Shown: positions 45,401 to 55,700 of the stretch, piece by piece | Layout: the number at the start of each line of letters is the position of its first letter | Numbering within the stretch: position 1 is the first letter of the stretch | Origin: Caenorhabditis elegans | Lineage: Eukaryota; Nematoda; Chromadorea; Rhabditida; Rhabditidae | Direction: 5' to 3' | NCBI RefSeq assembly: GCF_000002985.6 | Contig: NC_003283.11 | Span: 17,919,501 to 17,983,500 of the forward strand | DNA length: 64,000 bases | Notes under the pieces: model-generated | Databases searched by the model: none | What the model was told of the DNA's origin: nothing | What the model saw: only the letters and a program-made list of their open reading frames with translations | Program-made: the position numbers and the translations under genes

Positions 45401-47263
45401 AATTTTTCGGCGGGAAATTCAAATTTTTTGGCGGGAAATTTTAATTTTTTTAGAAAAAAAAATTTTTTTTGACGGTTAGAAATTGTAATTTTCGCCATTT
45501 CGCCACTTTTCCGGAGATTTTCAGTACAAAAAGTGGATTTTTTTTTGCGTTTTTTTACCCGAATTTTTGTCTAAAAATTCGGCTTTTTTTGACATAGAAA
45601 TTGTAATTTTCAGTCAAAAAAGAAGCAGCATACAGTAAAAACGGTAGCAGTTGCTCCAACTCCAATCGACTCATCCAACTTATAAGCCGACGGTTCTGTT
45701 GGCCATCGATCGGCCGGATTAAGCTGTGCAACAAGTGCAGCTGATGCTGCTGCAGCTGCCGCAATCGGTGATGATACTTGAGGTGGTGGTGGTGGTGGTG
45801 GTTGGGATGGTTGTGATCCTGCAACAACAAAAAAATTAGGGGTGAAATTCATTTTTTGGGCCTAAAAATTGCGCGATTTTTGAATTTTCTCACCTTTTTT
45901 GTAATTTTTTTTTTGGTTTTTTCAAAAAACCATTTTGGTTTTTAAGGTAAAAATTGAAAATTTTTACATGGAACATTCAATGTTGTATGTACTTAAAAAT
46001 GTAATTTTTAAGCAGAAAATTCGATTTTTTTTCAGCTCAAAAATTAAATTTCGTTGAAAAATTCGACTTTTTACACATTTAAAAAGGTAATTTTTACCGG
46101 GAAAAACGTTTTTTTTTTAAACAAAAAAAAATGTATAAAAATCGAATTTTTAAACTAAATTAAAACATTTTTGGAGTAAAAATAAATTTCAAATGAAGAA
46201 ATAGAGTTTATCTGCCTAAAAAATCATATTTCCTCGACAAAAATTGAAAATTTTAGAGTAAAAATTGAATTTTGTACTCAAAAATGACATTTTTAAACAG
46301 ATTTCGTTGAAAAATTCGACTTTTCACAGGAAAAACTCTTTTTTTCTTCTTGAAAAATCAATTTTTCCGATTAAAAAAATTTGTTTTTTTTTCACAAAAA
46401 TCGGAAATGTAGATTTTATAAATTTAATTGATTTTAATTGAAAATATTAGGGTTTTCCAAGTGAAAATTGGTTTTTTTTATGTGAAAAATCAAATTTTTC
46501 AGCTAAATTAAATTTTTAGAGTGAAAATCGAATTTTTCCGCCAAAAAATTATATTTCCATGAAGAAATTGTACATTTTAGAGCAAAAAAAAATCGAATTT
46601 TTTATTAGAAAAATTAAATTTGATCGTAAAAATTCGTTTTTTTTTCTCAAAAATGTAATTTTTTAAGGAGAAAAATTGATTTTTCACTACAAAACTTCAA
46701 TTCCGTTGAAAAATTCAATTTCCTACAAAAAAAATTTATTTATACCCAAAAAACCAATTTTTCAAAGCAAAAAATACATTTTGTACCGGAAAATTTCAAT
46801 TTTATTGTAAAAATTAATTATTTTCCTCACAAAATACCAACTTTAGAAGGAGAAAGATGTAATTTTTACTTTAAAAATTCATTTTTAACTTAAAAAAATT
46901 ATTTTCGATTTTTTAAATTTAAATAAAAATTAAATTTTACTGGACCTGCAAAAATAATCGGGAAACCCCAATTTTTATTGAAATTTCTACTTTTTCTTCG
47001 GAAAAATTATTAGATTTCAAGCTAGAAATTGCCATTTTTCACATTTTTCGACCGCAAAAAAAATCCAAAAAAGCACCATGAAGTGTCGACGTTGATCCGA
47101 TGCTCGATAATGTATCAGTGTTAAATGTTCCAGTTGTTGTCTGTGTTGTCGAGTATTCTGATGTTATTGTTGAAGCATTTGCAGCTGAATGAGCAGCTGC
47201 TGCAGAAGCTGCTGATGATGTAGTTGTAGTATTCGTGTTTCCTGCCAGATTCGAAGAGCTCAT
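34621..47263 (-). CDS. gck-3: GCK-3, STE20-family kinase (OSR1/SPAK orthologue)
   Basis: Exons in transcript order: 47263-47077, 45818-45634, 44237-44010, 43002-42778, 39047-38769, 37116-36645, 35546-35386, 34674-34621. The product is 596 residues with all phases joining. The N-terminus is Ser/Thr/Ala-rich, then Pro- and Ala-rich. The kinase domain has a glycine loop [13 protein letters not shown] (Lys137), HRDIKAGN (Asp240), DFG (Asp258), activation segment HTFVGTPCW (Thr280) and APEVM. The regulatory ASGKL motif carries Ser419. The C-terminal CCT domain reads [27 protein letters not shown] and [11 protein letters not shown], as in OSR1. Thr280 and Ser419 are the WNK-1 sites reported in C. 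elegans, as I remember. The kinase acts downstream of WNK on ion transporters, including the chloride channel CLH-3, and in excretory canal development. AAATTTCAG before 47347 is a likely trans-splice acceptor, giving an 84-nt leader. Introns are large and repeat-filled. Confidence 0.96.
35665..36110 (+). mobile_element. TTAGGTCTCCAAATAAGTTCC element, truncated half
   Basis: Begins ATTAGGTCTCCAAATAAGTT and continues collinearly with the left half of the complete element at 58966-59838, up to about its centre. The right arm is missing. It lies in gck-3 intron 35547-36644, next to a fragment of the TAATGGGGTTATTC palindrome (35585-35632). Confidence 0.8.
37130..37660. repeat. 105-bp tandem repeat rich in TTTCCGGCAAATT
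   Basis: GTTTTCGAGTTTCCGGCAAA recurs at 37281, 37386 and 37491, a 105-bp period, with partial units on each side. The unit contains complementary TTGCCG and CGGCAA words. It lies in gck-3 intron 37117-38768. The long ORFs on both strands here are repeat translations. Confidence 0.9.
37960..38560. repeat. 35-bp tandem repeat CCGGAATTGAAAATATCCGG
   Basis: About seventeen units of ~35 bp, each with TTGCCGGAATTGAAAAT followed by ATCCGGCAAATCGCCAAC. Two sub-types differ at GAAAATATCC versus GTAAATTTCC and roughly alternate. The segment with AATTGCCCGGAAAATCACCG occurs at about 37948 and 38253, indicating higher-order duplication. Confidence 0.92.
39605..39695 (-). repeat. Second tRNA-like sequence, inside the CACAGGC element
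   Basis: On the minus strand ATGGCCAAACGGTAAGG resembles an A box and AAGTTCAACCCCGGC resembles a B box, about 50 bp apart. It differs from the 19-copy family. The ends do not pair well enough to call a functional tRNA. Confidence 0.45.
39948..40024. repeat. Short hairpin TATTTCCTCTATTAGT
   Basis: TATTTCCTCTATTAGT and its complement ACTAATAGAGGAAATA enclose a ~40-bp loop that itself contains CTTGCATGCAAG. It lies inside the CACAGGC element. A stable RNA hairpin could form, but there is no evidence of transcription. Confidence 0.6.
41160..42020. repeat. ~0.86-kb foldback, GGTTCCAG/CACTGAGAAGTTGG family, copy 1
   Basis: The arms are near-perfect complements, from GAAAATGCTTCAAATTTGC (about 41168) to GCAAATTTGAAGCATTTTCC (about 41988). 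The centre is ATTTAGGTACATTTATGGTC and its complement. A second copy lies at 44258. It is in gck-3 intron 39048-42777. Confidence 0.88.
42183..42230 (+). repeat. Single unit of the CAGACTACAAACTACA repeat
   Basis: GGTCTGCTGGACTACAAACT followed by ATTAGCAGACCCAAACC matches one unit of the dpy-21 intron array at 18003-18560. Confidence 0.8.
42336..42445. repeat. (TA)n microsatellite
   Basis: Several runs of TA dinucleotides broken by GCATTATT and GTCTTA, in the gck-3 intron next to the exon at 42778-43002. Confidence 0.95.
43025..43985. repeat. Degenerate GC-rich AGCAGCCGACATCTCC repeat in two blocks
   Basis: Blocks at about 43045-43440 and 43710-43985 carry many words of the form GCAGCCGACATCTCCGGGG, often followed by CCTAGGGATCCC. 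They are separated by ordinary A/T-rich intron sequence. The base composition is unlike the rest of the intron, though no frame is conserved. They lie in gck-3 intron 43003-44009. Confidence 0.8.
44258..44860. repeat. ~0.6-kb foldback, GGTTCCAG family, copy 2
   Basis: Both arms and the ATTTAGGTACATTTATGGTC centre match the element at 41160-42020. The outer arm parts are shorter. It lies in gck-3 intron 44238-45633. Confidence 0.85.
45150..45478 (+). repeat. Tandem repeat, ~39-bp unit TTGGCGGGAAATTTAAATTT
   Basis: About eight copies of GGCGGGAAATTTAAATTTTC followed by TGAGAAAAAAAAATTTTTT, with 1-4 bp length variation. The unit is A/T-rich and partly palindromic (AAATTTAAATTT). It lies in gck-3 intron 44238-45633. 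Confidence 0.92.
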
Positions 47264-49776
47264 TTTTTATATTTTTGATTTATTATATATTAATTTATAT
47301 TGTTGATGATGATGATGATGTACACAGGACAACACACGTATGAGACTCTGAAATTTTTTAATACAATATTAATAAATTAATTGATATCATTAATCAGTAA
47401 TATCATTAAGGATATAGTAGATTTGAAAAAAAAAAAAAAAAACGGCTGGAAACTAACTTTTTGTAATCACAGTCTAATTTTGGGTCCGATAGTTCACTGC
47501 AACTTTTTCCTCACGAGGGACGAGGAAAAGTGGTTTCTAGGCCATGGCCGAGGGGCCGACAAGTCGGCCATTTATCTTGCTTTGTTTTCCGCCTGTTTTC
47601 TTTCGTTTTTCATCGATTTTTTTCGTTTTTTCTTAATAAAACTGATAAATAAATATTTTTGCAGATGCTAAAACAATTTCCAAGTGAAAAAATTATGTAT
47701 TCAGTGGGCAAGCAGCGGTGAAAGAGGGCAATGTAATATGATGGATTACGGGAATACAAAACCTAAACTTTTTCTGAAACATGATACATATGATGCTTAG
47801 ATGCTGAAATTACCTGATTTTCATAACGAGACCGCTGAAAAAGTTTTGAGGTTTTCAAAATTCAACTTTTTGTGCGAAAATCTCGACTTTTTCACCAAAA
47901 AAGTTGAATTTTGGAAACCTCAAAACTTTTTCAGCAGACTCGTTATGAAAATCAGGTAGTCTCAGCATTTAAGCAGCATATGTATCATGTTTCAGAAAAA
48001 GTTTAGGTTTTGTATTCCCGTAATCCATCATTTTACATTGACCACTTTCACCGCTGCTTGCCCACTGAATACATAATTTTTTTACTTGGAAATTGTTTTA
48101 GCATCTGCAAAAATATTTATTTATCAGTTTTATTAAGAAAAAACGAAAAAATCGATGAAAAACGAAAGAAAACAGGCGGAAAACAAAGCAAGATAAATGG
48201 CCGCTGAAACTTGTCGGCCCCTCGGCCATGGCCTAGAAACCACTTTTCCTCGTCCCTCGTGAGGAAAAAGTTGCAGTGTCAGTTGAAGAGGAAAAAAAAA
48301 GGAAGTTTTCACTCAAATATGACTCAAAAATCTGGATTTTTGAGCTTAAAAATTCAATTTCCAAAGAAATTTCCAAGTTATATATACGTAAATGTTTTTT
48401 TCGCTAAACAAAATTTTCAGCTCCGTTGAACATTTTGGTTTAAGGCCGAACAATATTTAAAGATTTTTCAGGCTTGAAATCATCCAATTTTTGAGCTAAA
48501 AAACGTGTTGCTTTTAGCTCGGGAAATTGAGATTTTATAGCTTAAAAATTATTTTTGAGATTTTAATAATTACACGACGGTGTTTTTCTGGATTTTTGCT
48601 CCAAATAGTAAAAATTACGGATATCTTAAGTTTCAATTGAAATTTTTGCGCGCTAAAAGTTCATTTTCAGCCAATTTCTCTCTAGAATTTCATTTCAAAA
48701 AAACCTTCAAATTGGGGAAAATCGTATTTTTACAAGAGTCTTTTTAGTCCGAAAACTGGATTTTCTAAATAGTTTATTTACCAAAAAAAATCCAGCTTTT
48801 CGCTGTTTTTTTTTTTTGTAAAAATACTTCATTTTGAAGACTTTCGATCGATTTTCTTCATTTTTAGGGGGAATTTCTACCAGTAATTTCCAGCGAAATT
48901 TTACATGGAAAAAAGCTCCAAATTTCAAATTTTCAGGAGCAGGAAAAAAATCATAAAAAAATCAAAGATATTTTCAGCCGGTACACATTGGAAACCGCTC
49001 TTTTCGTCTGAAAACACACACACAGAAATAAATAAATACAATATAGAATTGATTTAATCGCCTTAAAAATGCCACTTTTTCAGTGAACAAATTATAAATT
49101 TAGATGAGAAGGCAGGGAAATTCTATTCCAACAGCGGAAAAATTGGGGAAAAAAATCAATAAATTTGTCACAAATTGGGGGCAAAATATGCAATTTTAAA
49201 CAATTTTGTGCTGAAAATGAGGTTTTCAGCTCAAAAAGAGCAATTTTAAGGTGAAAATATGGATTTTTAGGGGGAAAAACGCAATAAATTATCACAATTT
49301 GGGGTGGAAAACTGGGAGAAACAGGGGGCAAAAATACGAGTTTTTCGGCAAATAATATAGTAAAATTCGATTTTTTTAGCAGCGAGAAACCAAATTTAGG
49401 GCTAAAAATTCAATTTTTAAGTGAAAACCGATTTTTTAAACTCAAAATTCAAATTTCTGGCTTAAAATCAGCTTTTTGAGTAGGGAAAATCGATTTCTGA
49501 GCTCTGAAAATGAAATTTTGGAGCCAAAAATGCAATTTTTGGGCTAAAAAGTTGAATTTTTGAGCTGAAAAATCCGGAAAATTGGATTTTCAAGCGAAAA
49601 ATCCACTTTTGAGCTCAAAAACCTATGAAAACTGGGGGGTATGAAGCCTAAAAATCGATAAAAAAACAATAAATTACGGGGGCTATAAATATATGTACAT
49701 TTACATGAAAAACGGCACCATTTGAACCCTAAAAATTTGAAAAAAAAAAATCTTAAAATAATTTAAAACGAGCAAA
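47264..49776. other. Spacer between snx-6 and gck-3 (same strand)
   Basis: Holds the 84-nt gck-3 leader with its probable trans-splice site at 47347, a short (GAT)n run near 47302, a poly-A run near 47427, and a 0.78-kb foldback (47495-48278). From 48279 to 49776 there is A/T-rich sequence with phased A and T runs. At 2.5 kb the gap is too long to suggest an operon. Confidence 0.6.
47495..48278. mobile_element. ~0.8-kb foldback element CACTGCAACTTTTTCC, copy 2
   Basis: Same ends and arms as 21615-22405, including GAGGGGCCGACAAGT and a central pair of CATAACGAGACCGCTGAAAA arms. The left arm lacks part of the TTTCAGCGG segment. No coding capacity. Confidence 0.9.
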
Positions 49777-52700
49777 TTATTGAGAACTCTTGAGCCGTTC
49801 CACAACATCACGGAGCAACGAGATTTCGGCCTGGAAAAATGGGAAAAATTAGAAATTTTTGGATTTTTAGCGGGAAAGTGCGATTTTTAATTAAAAATTT
49901 GCTACTTTTAGTTGAAAAAATGCAATTTTTAGCGATTTTCCCAGTTGAAAAATTGCAATTTTTTGAGAATTTTCACAGGAAAATCCCCCTTTTTCGGTGC
50001 GATGTAATGAGTTTTTTGTGAAAAATTTGAATTTTTTCATACATTTTTCAGCTGAAATATAGGAGTTTCGACTGGAAAATTTGGATTTTTTACTGAATTT
50101 AATTTGAAAACCTGTGTTTTTGCGAATTTTTCAGTGAAAAATCGAAATTTTTCAGTGAAAAATATTGTTTTTTCATTCAAAATCTCAATTTTCAGATGAA
50201 AAATTGACAAATTTTAGGGGTTTGCACACTTTTTTAATAAGAAAATTGAATTTCTAGAGTTTTATCTCACTTTTTTCGTCAAATTTTTGGAATTTTTCGC
50301 GGAATTTTCCATAGAAAAGCGGAACAATTCTCAATTTTGTGATTTTTTCGAATTTTTTGTTTAAAAATTGTCAAATGTCGCTGAAAAAAAACACAATTTT
50401 TGAATTTTTTCATTAAAAAAAAATCTATTTTTAGGCAAAAAATTTAGGTTTCCCCGGTAAAAAATGTGTGAAAACGTTGAAAATTTCACTAAATCTTTAA
50501 TAAGCGAATTTTTTAATGCAAAATTAATTTTTTCAGCAAAAAAAAATCGATTTTCAGGGTTTTAACTCAAATTCATCGATTTTTCATCGAAATTTTCCAT
50601 TTTTTCAACTGAAAAAGCATTTTTTCAGCTCAAAATTTCCAATTTCTCCTGTGTACCTTTGAATGCTTAATCTCAAGCTCAGCCAAATCTGTCAAATTCT
50701 TCTTAAAAGCCTGAACTCTGCGAGTTTTCAGCTCTTTTAGCTCATTTTTCGATAGTCCAGTGATCTCTTCGAATTTTTTGCATGCTTCTGATTGTTCGGC
50801 TTCTGCCTGAAATTTGGAAAAAATCTTTTGTTTTTTTTTGCTGAAATTTTCGGCTTGAAAATCAATTTTTTGAGCCCAAAACATACAGTTTTCAGCTTGG
50901 AAAAATGAGATTTTGTACTGAAAATTTTTTTTTTTTAAGGGCTGAAACTTGAAATTTCAGTTGGAAATCTATTTTTCTTTTTAGCTCAAATGCCACGCAT
51001 TTCTGCTTGAAAAAAAAATTATTTTTGAGCTTGAAAGGTTGGAGTTTTTGTCCGGAAATCTATTTTTTTTTCCGGCTGTACACTGCAACTTTTTCCTCAC
51101 GAGGGACGAGGAAAAGTGGTTTCTAGGCCATGGCCGAGGGGCCGACAAGTTTCAGCGGCCATTCATCTTGCTTTGTTTTCCTCCTGTTTTCTTTCGTTTT
51201 TCATCGATTTTTTTCGTTTTTTTTAAATAAAACTGATAAATAAATATTTTTTGCAGATGCTAAAACAATTTCCAAGTAAAAAAATCATGTATTCAGTGGG
51301 CAAGCAGCGGTGAAAGTGGGCATTGTAATATGATGGATTACGGGAATACAAAACCTAAACTTTTTCTGAAACATGATACATATGATGCTTAGATGCTGAA
51401 ATTACCTGATTTTCATAACGAGACCGCTGAAAAAGTTTTGAGGTTTTCAAAATTCAACTTTTTGTGCGAAAATCTCGACTTTTTCACCGAAAAAGTTGAA
51501 TTTTGAAAACCTCAAAACTTTTTCAGCGGTCTCGTTATGAAAATCAGGTAGTCTCAGCATCTAAGCATCATATGTATCATGTTTCAGAAAAAGTTTAGGT
51601 TTTGTATTCCCGTAATCCATCATTTTACATTGACCACTTTCACCGCTGCTTGCCCACTGAATACATAATTTTTTTACTTGGAAATTGTTTTAGCATCTGC
51701 AAAAATATTTATTTATCAGCTTTAATAAGAAAAAACGAAAAAATCGATGAAAAACGAAAGAAAACAGGCGGAAAACAAAGCAAGATAAATGGCCGCTGAA
51801 ACTTGTCGACCCCTCGGCCATGGCCTAGAAACCACTTTTCCTCGTCCCTCGTGAGGAAAAAGTTGCAGTGAGTGTGATTTTGAGCTCAGAATTTAATAAA
51901 CCTTTGGAATTTCTCGATTTTTGGCTCGAGCTCGTTCCAAATTCTTATTCGCTGCTTCGTAATTTGCCAAACATCTCATTCTCCGATACAAAAGATCCTT
52001 TGCAGCCTGTGTATCACGTGCAAAATAGTGAAGTGTATCGCCCAATTTAAGCTCTTCATCGTTTGATGAACGGGATTCTACCTGCAAAAAAAATAGGTGA
52101 TTTAGAAGGTTTTCGGGCTGAAAATGTGCAATTTTTGGCATTTTTCACATTGAAAAAGCGGAATTTCGTAGTTTTTATACTATATTTCTTCGATATTTTG
52201 AGGGAAACGACAACGTTTTGTCGAAAAAAAAAACCCAATTTTTCCAGTTTTCAAATTAAAATTTCCTAGCAAAAATTGCAAAAATTGGATTCCTTCCTCT
52301 GTTGGAAAATCGAAATTTCACACTTTTTTTCAGAAATTTCATTGGAAAATTCAATTTTTCCAGTTTTCAAATTAAATTTTTTTAAAGCAAAAATTGCATT
52401 CCTTTTTTGTTTTTTTTTTCATTTAAAAAAAAACGACGAAAATTGAGAATTTTCGAAAAAATCGAAATTTCGAGTTTCAAGGCGATTTTTGCGTTTTTTT
52501 TTTCAAGAAAAATGCACAAAAATCGTGCAAAACTCAAATTCCAGCAATTTGGGACGAAAAAAAAATGCGGAAAATCTTTTTTGTTTTTTTTTTTTTTTTT
52601 GGGATTTTCAGGGAAAATTTCAGATTTTTAATTAGAAAATTGATTTTTTTTTTCACATTTTCTGAAATTTTCACCTTCTTTTTTTTTTGGGTTACTGTAG

Positions 52701-55700
52701 TAGGCTACAGTATCCCTCGCAAAATTCAAAAACTTGGAGTTTCAGTTTTTTTTTGGGCGAAAAAAGTTTTCGAAATTTGTAACAAAAGTTTATTAGACTC
52801 AAAATTGTCTCTGAAAACACCGAATTTCATAATGAAAATTCTCAAAAAAAAGAGTTATAGCGGCTCAAAAAATGACATAAAATTAGTTTAAAGTTTGAAA
52901 TTTAACTTGTTAGCGGCTCGATACTTACTTTTTTTGAAATCACCGTCTAAGTTTTGGTTTACAGGTTAATTATCATGCATTTTCAACTCAATTTGGGTAC
53001 ATTTAAGGCCGATGGGAGATTTGACCTTAAATGTACCCAAATCGAATTGAAAATGCATGATAATAAACTTGTATACCCAAAATTAGACGGTGATTTCAAA
53101 AAAGTTAGGTTCCAGCCGCTAACAAGTCAAATTTCAAACTTTAAACTAATTTTAGGTCATTTTTTGAGCCGCTATAACTCTTTTTTTTTGTTGAGAATTT
53201 TCATTCAGAAATTCAGTGTTTTCAGACAATTTTGAGTCGAATAAACTTTGTTACAAATTTCGAAAACTTTTTTCGCCCAAAAAAATAACTGAAACTCCGA
53301 GTTTTTGAATTTAGCGAGGGATACTGTAGCCTACAGTAACCCAAAAAAAAAGAAAATGAAAATTTCAGAAAATGTGAAAAAAAATCAATTTTCTAATTAA
53401 AAATCTGAAATTTTCACTGAAAATCACAAAAAAAATGTAAAAAATCAGATTTTCCGCATTTTTTTCGTCCCAAATTGCTGGAATTTGAGTTTTGAGTTTT
53501 TGAATTTAGCGAGGGATACTGTAGCTTACAGTAACCCAAAAATTCGGAAAAATTTCCAGCATTACCTTCTTGAGCTTAAACATGGCGTCGGCTCCCTGTG
53601 CAAATGTACGTGCCAATGATTTATTCGGTTCTCCACGTGCAATTCGTTCAAAACTATCACCAATTTTTGAGAATGAGGCGACTACGTCTGGAAAAATTGG
53701 AGAAAATTATTGGTTTTCAACTGGAAGTTTTTTAACAAAAAAATTCTTATAGATTTATTTATAAATCAAAACCTTCTGTAATTTTGAAAATTTCGCCGAA
53801 AATAAAAGTCACAGTAACCGTGGCAAAAAAATTGTCGAGAAAACTGCATTTTTCGACAATTTTCCTATAAAAAATGTTTAAAAGCAAAACACGGATTTCT
53901 TTCCTGAAAAAATGGGAAAAATTAGCTTTTTAGCTCATTTTCATTAAAAAAAAATCAAAGAATATTGAATTTTTCGCGTTTTTTTTCGGCTTTTGCAGAA
54001 TTTTTATAGGAAAATGCGAATTTTTCGGTGCGAAAATGGATTTTCAGTGCATTTTCAACTTAAAGGTGGAGTAGCGCCATTGGGGAAATTGCTTTAAAAC
54101 ACGCCTATGGTAACCACAATGACCAAATATCATGATTAAAACATACAAAAAAATTTTCTAAATTTTATATGATTTTTTTTGAAAATTGAAAAAATCTCAG
54201 TCTTTGCCTAATTCCTATTTGAATTACCGCCAATTGGATTTGTTCGATGGAGCGCGCTTGCACGTTTTTAAATTTATTTATTTTATTTTTTGTTATTTTT
54301 TGTTATTTTCCACCGATTTTTAATGTTTTTGGTGTATTTTTGCTTGAATTTTAGAGAAAAAGTCAAAATAAATGCAAATTTTCGATTTAAAAGCAGGCTT
54401 ACACGCATAAATCAGAGAAATTAATTTATTCAGGTTCGAAATCGTTTAAAAGCGTTACTTTTTCATTTTTACGCCTGTAAGCGTGCTTTTTAATCGAAAA
54501 TTTACATTTATTTGGACTTTTTCTTTAAAATTCGAGCAAAAATACACCGAAAACATGGAAAATTGGTGGAAAATAACAAAAAATAAAATAAATAAATTTA
54601 AAAACGTGCAAGCGCGCTCCATCGAACAAATCCAATTGGCGGTAATTCAAATAGGAATTAGGCAAAAACTGAGATTTTTTCAATTTTCAAAAAATCATAT
54701 AAAATTTATAATTTTCTTTTGTATGTTTTAATCATGATATTTGGTCATTGTGGTTACCATAGGCGTGTTTTAAAGCAATTTCCCCAATGGCGCTACTCCA
54801 CCTTTAAGTTGAAAATGCACTGAAAATCCATTTTCGCACCGAAAAAATCGCATTTTCCTATAAAAATTCTGCAAAAGCCGAAAAAAACGCGAAAAATTCA
54901 ATATTCTTTGATTTTTTTTTAAATAAAAATGCTTTTTTTCAAATGAAAATGAGCTACAAAGCTAATTTTTCCCATTTTTTCAGGACAGAAATCTCTGTGT
55001 TTTGTTCGAAATTTTCCAATTTTATCCAATAAAAATTCAACTTTTCAACTGAAAATTGAAAAAATCGAAAATTTTTTAGTAAAAAATATAATTTCACAAT
55101 GAAAAATTTGATATTCTTTTTTTTCCCGACGAAATCTCCAATTTGAAAGTCGGAAAATTACAATTTTCTGATTTCTGGGCCAAATTTCCTCAATTTTCCT
55201 CATTTTTAGTTGAAAATTCGCACAAAATCCACATACTTTTCCTGGCCGCAATGAGTTTTTCCGACTTTGCAGCAGCTTCTTTAATATGAATATTATATTC
55301 AACCATATAATTCTTCTCTTTTTCAAAGAATTCATCAACATCTTTCTGTCCAGATAGCAAAACTTCATCTGCTGATTGGGTAAAACGTTTCCAAAATGAT
55401 TCCACTTGCTCTTTTTTGTTTTTTCCACGTACGGAGAGCTGTAAAATAGGGAAAATTAGAGGTTTTGCAATATTTTCAGTGAATTTTATTATTTTTTGAG
55501 GCCAAAATCCTCAATTTCTTGGTTTTTTAGACCCATAAACCCAAATTTTCACTTGAAAACTTGAAAAACGCTGCATTTTTCGGAGAAAATTTCGAATTTT
55601 AAACCCGAAAAATCCAAATTTTAAGCAAAAAAAAAATAATAATTTCAGTTTTGGGCTGAAATCTAGAAAAATCCCTAAATTTTGAGCTTTTTGACCCAAA

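Noticed and set aside
45082..45498. 138-codon Lys/Phe-rich ORF
   Set aside because: It is the ~39-bp tandem repeat in a gck-3 intron, open in both directions.
47263..49777. snx-6 and gck-3 as an operon
   Set aside because: Same strand and order, but 2.5 kb apart with a foldback between them. Both have leader acceptors compatible with independent SL1 trans-splicing.
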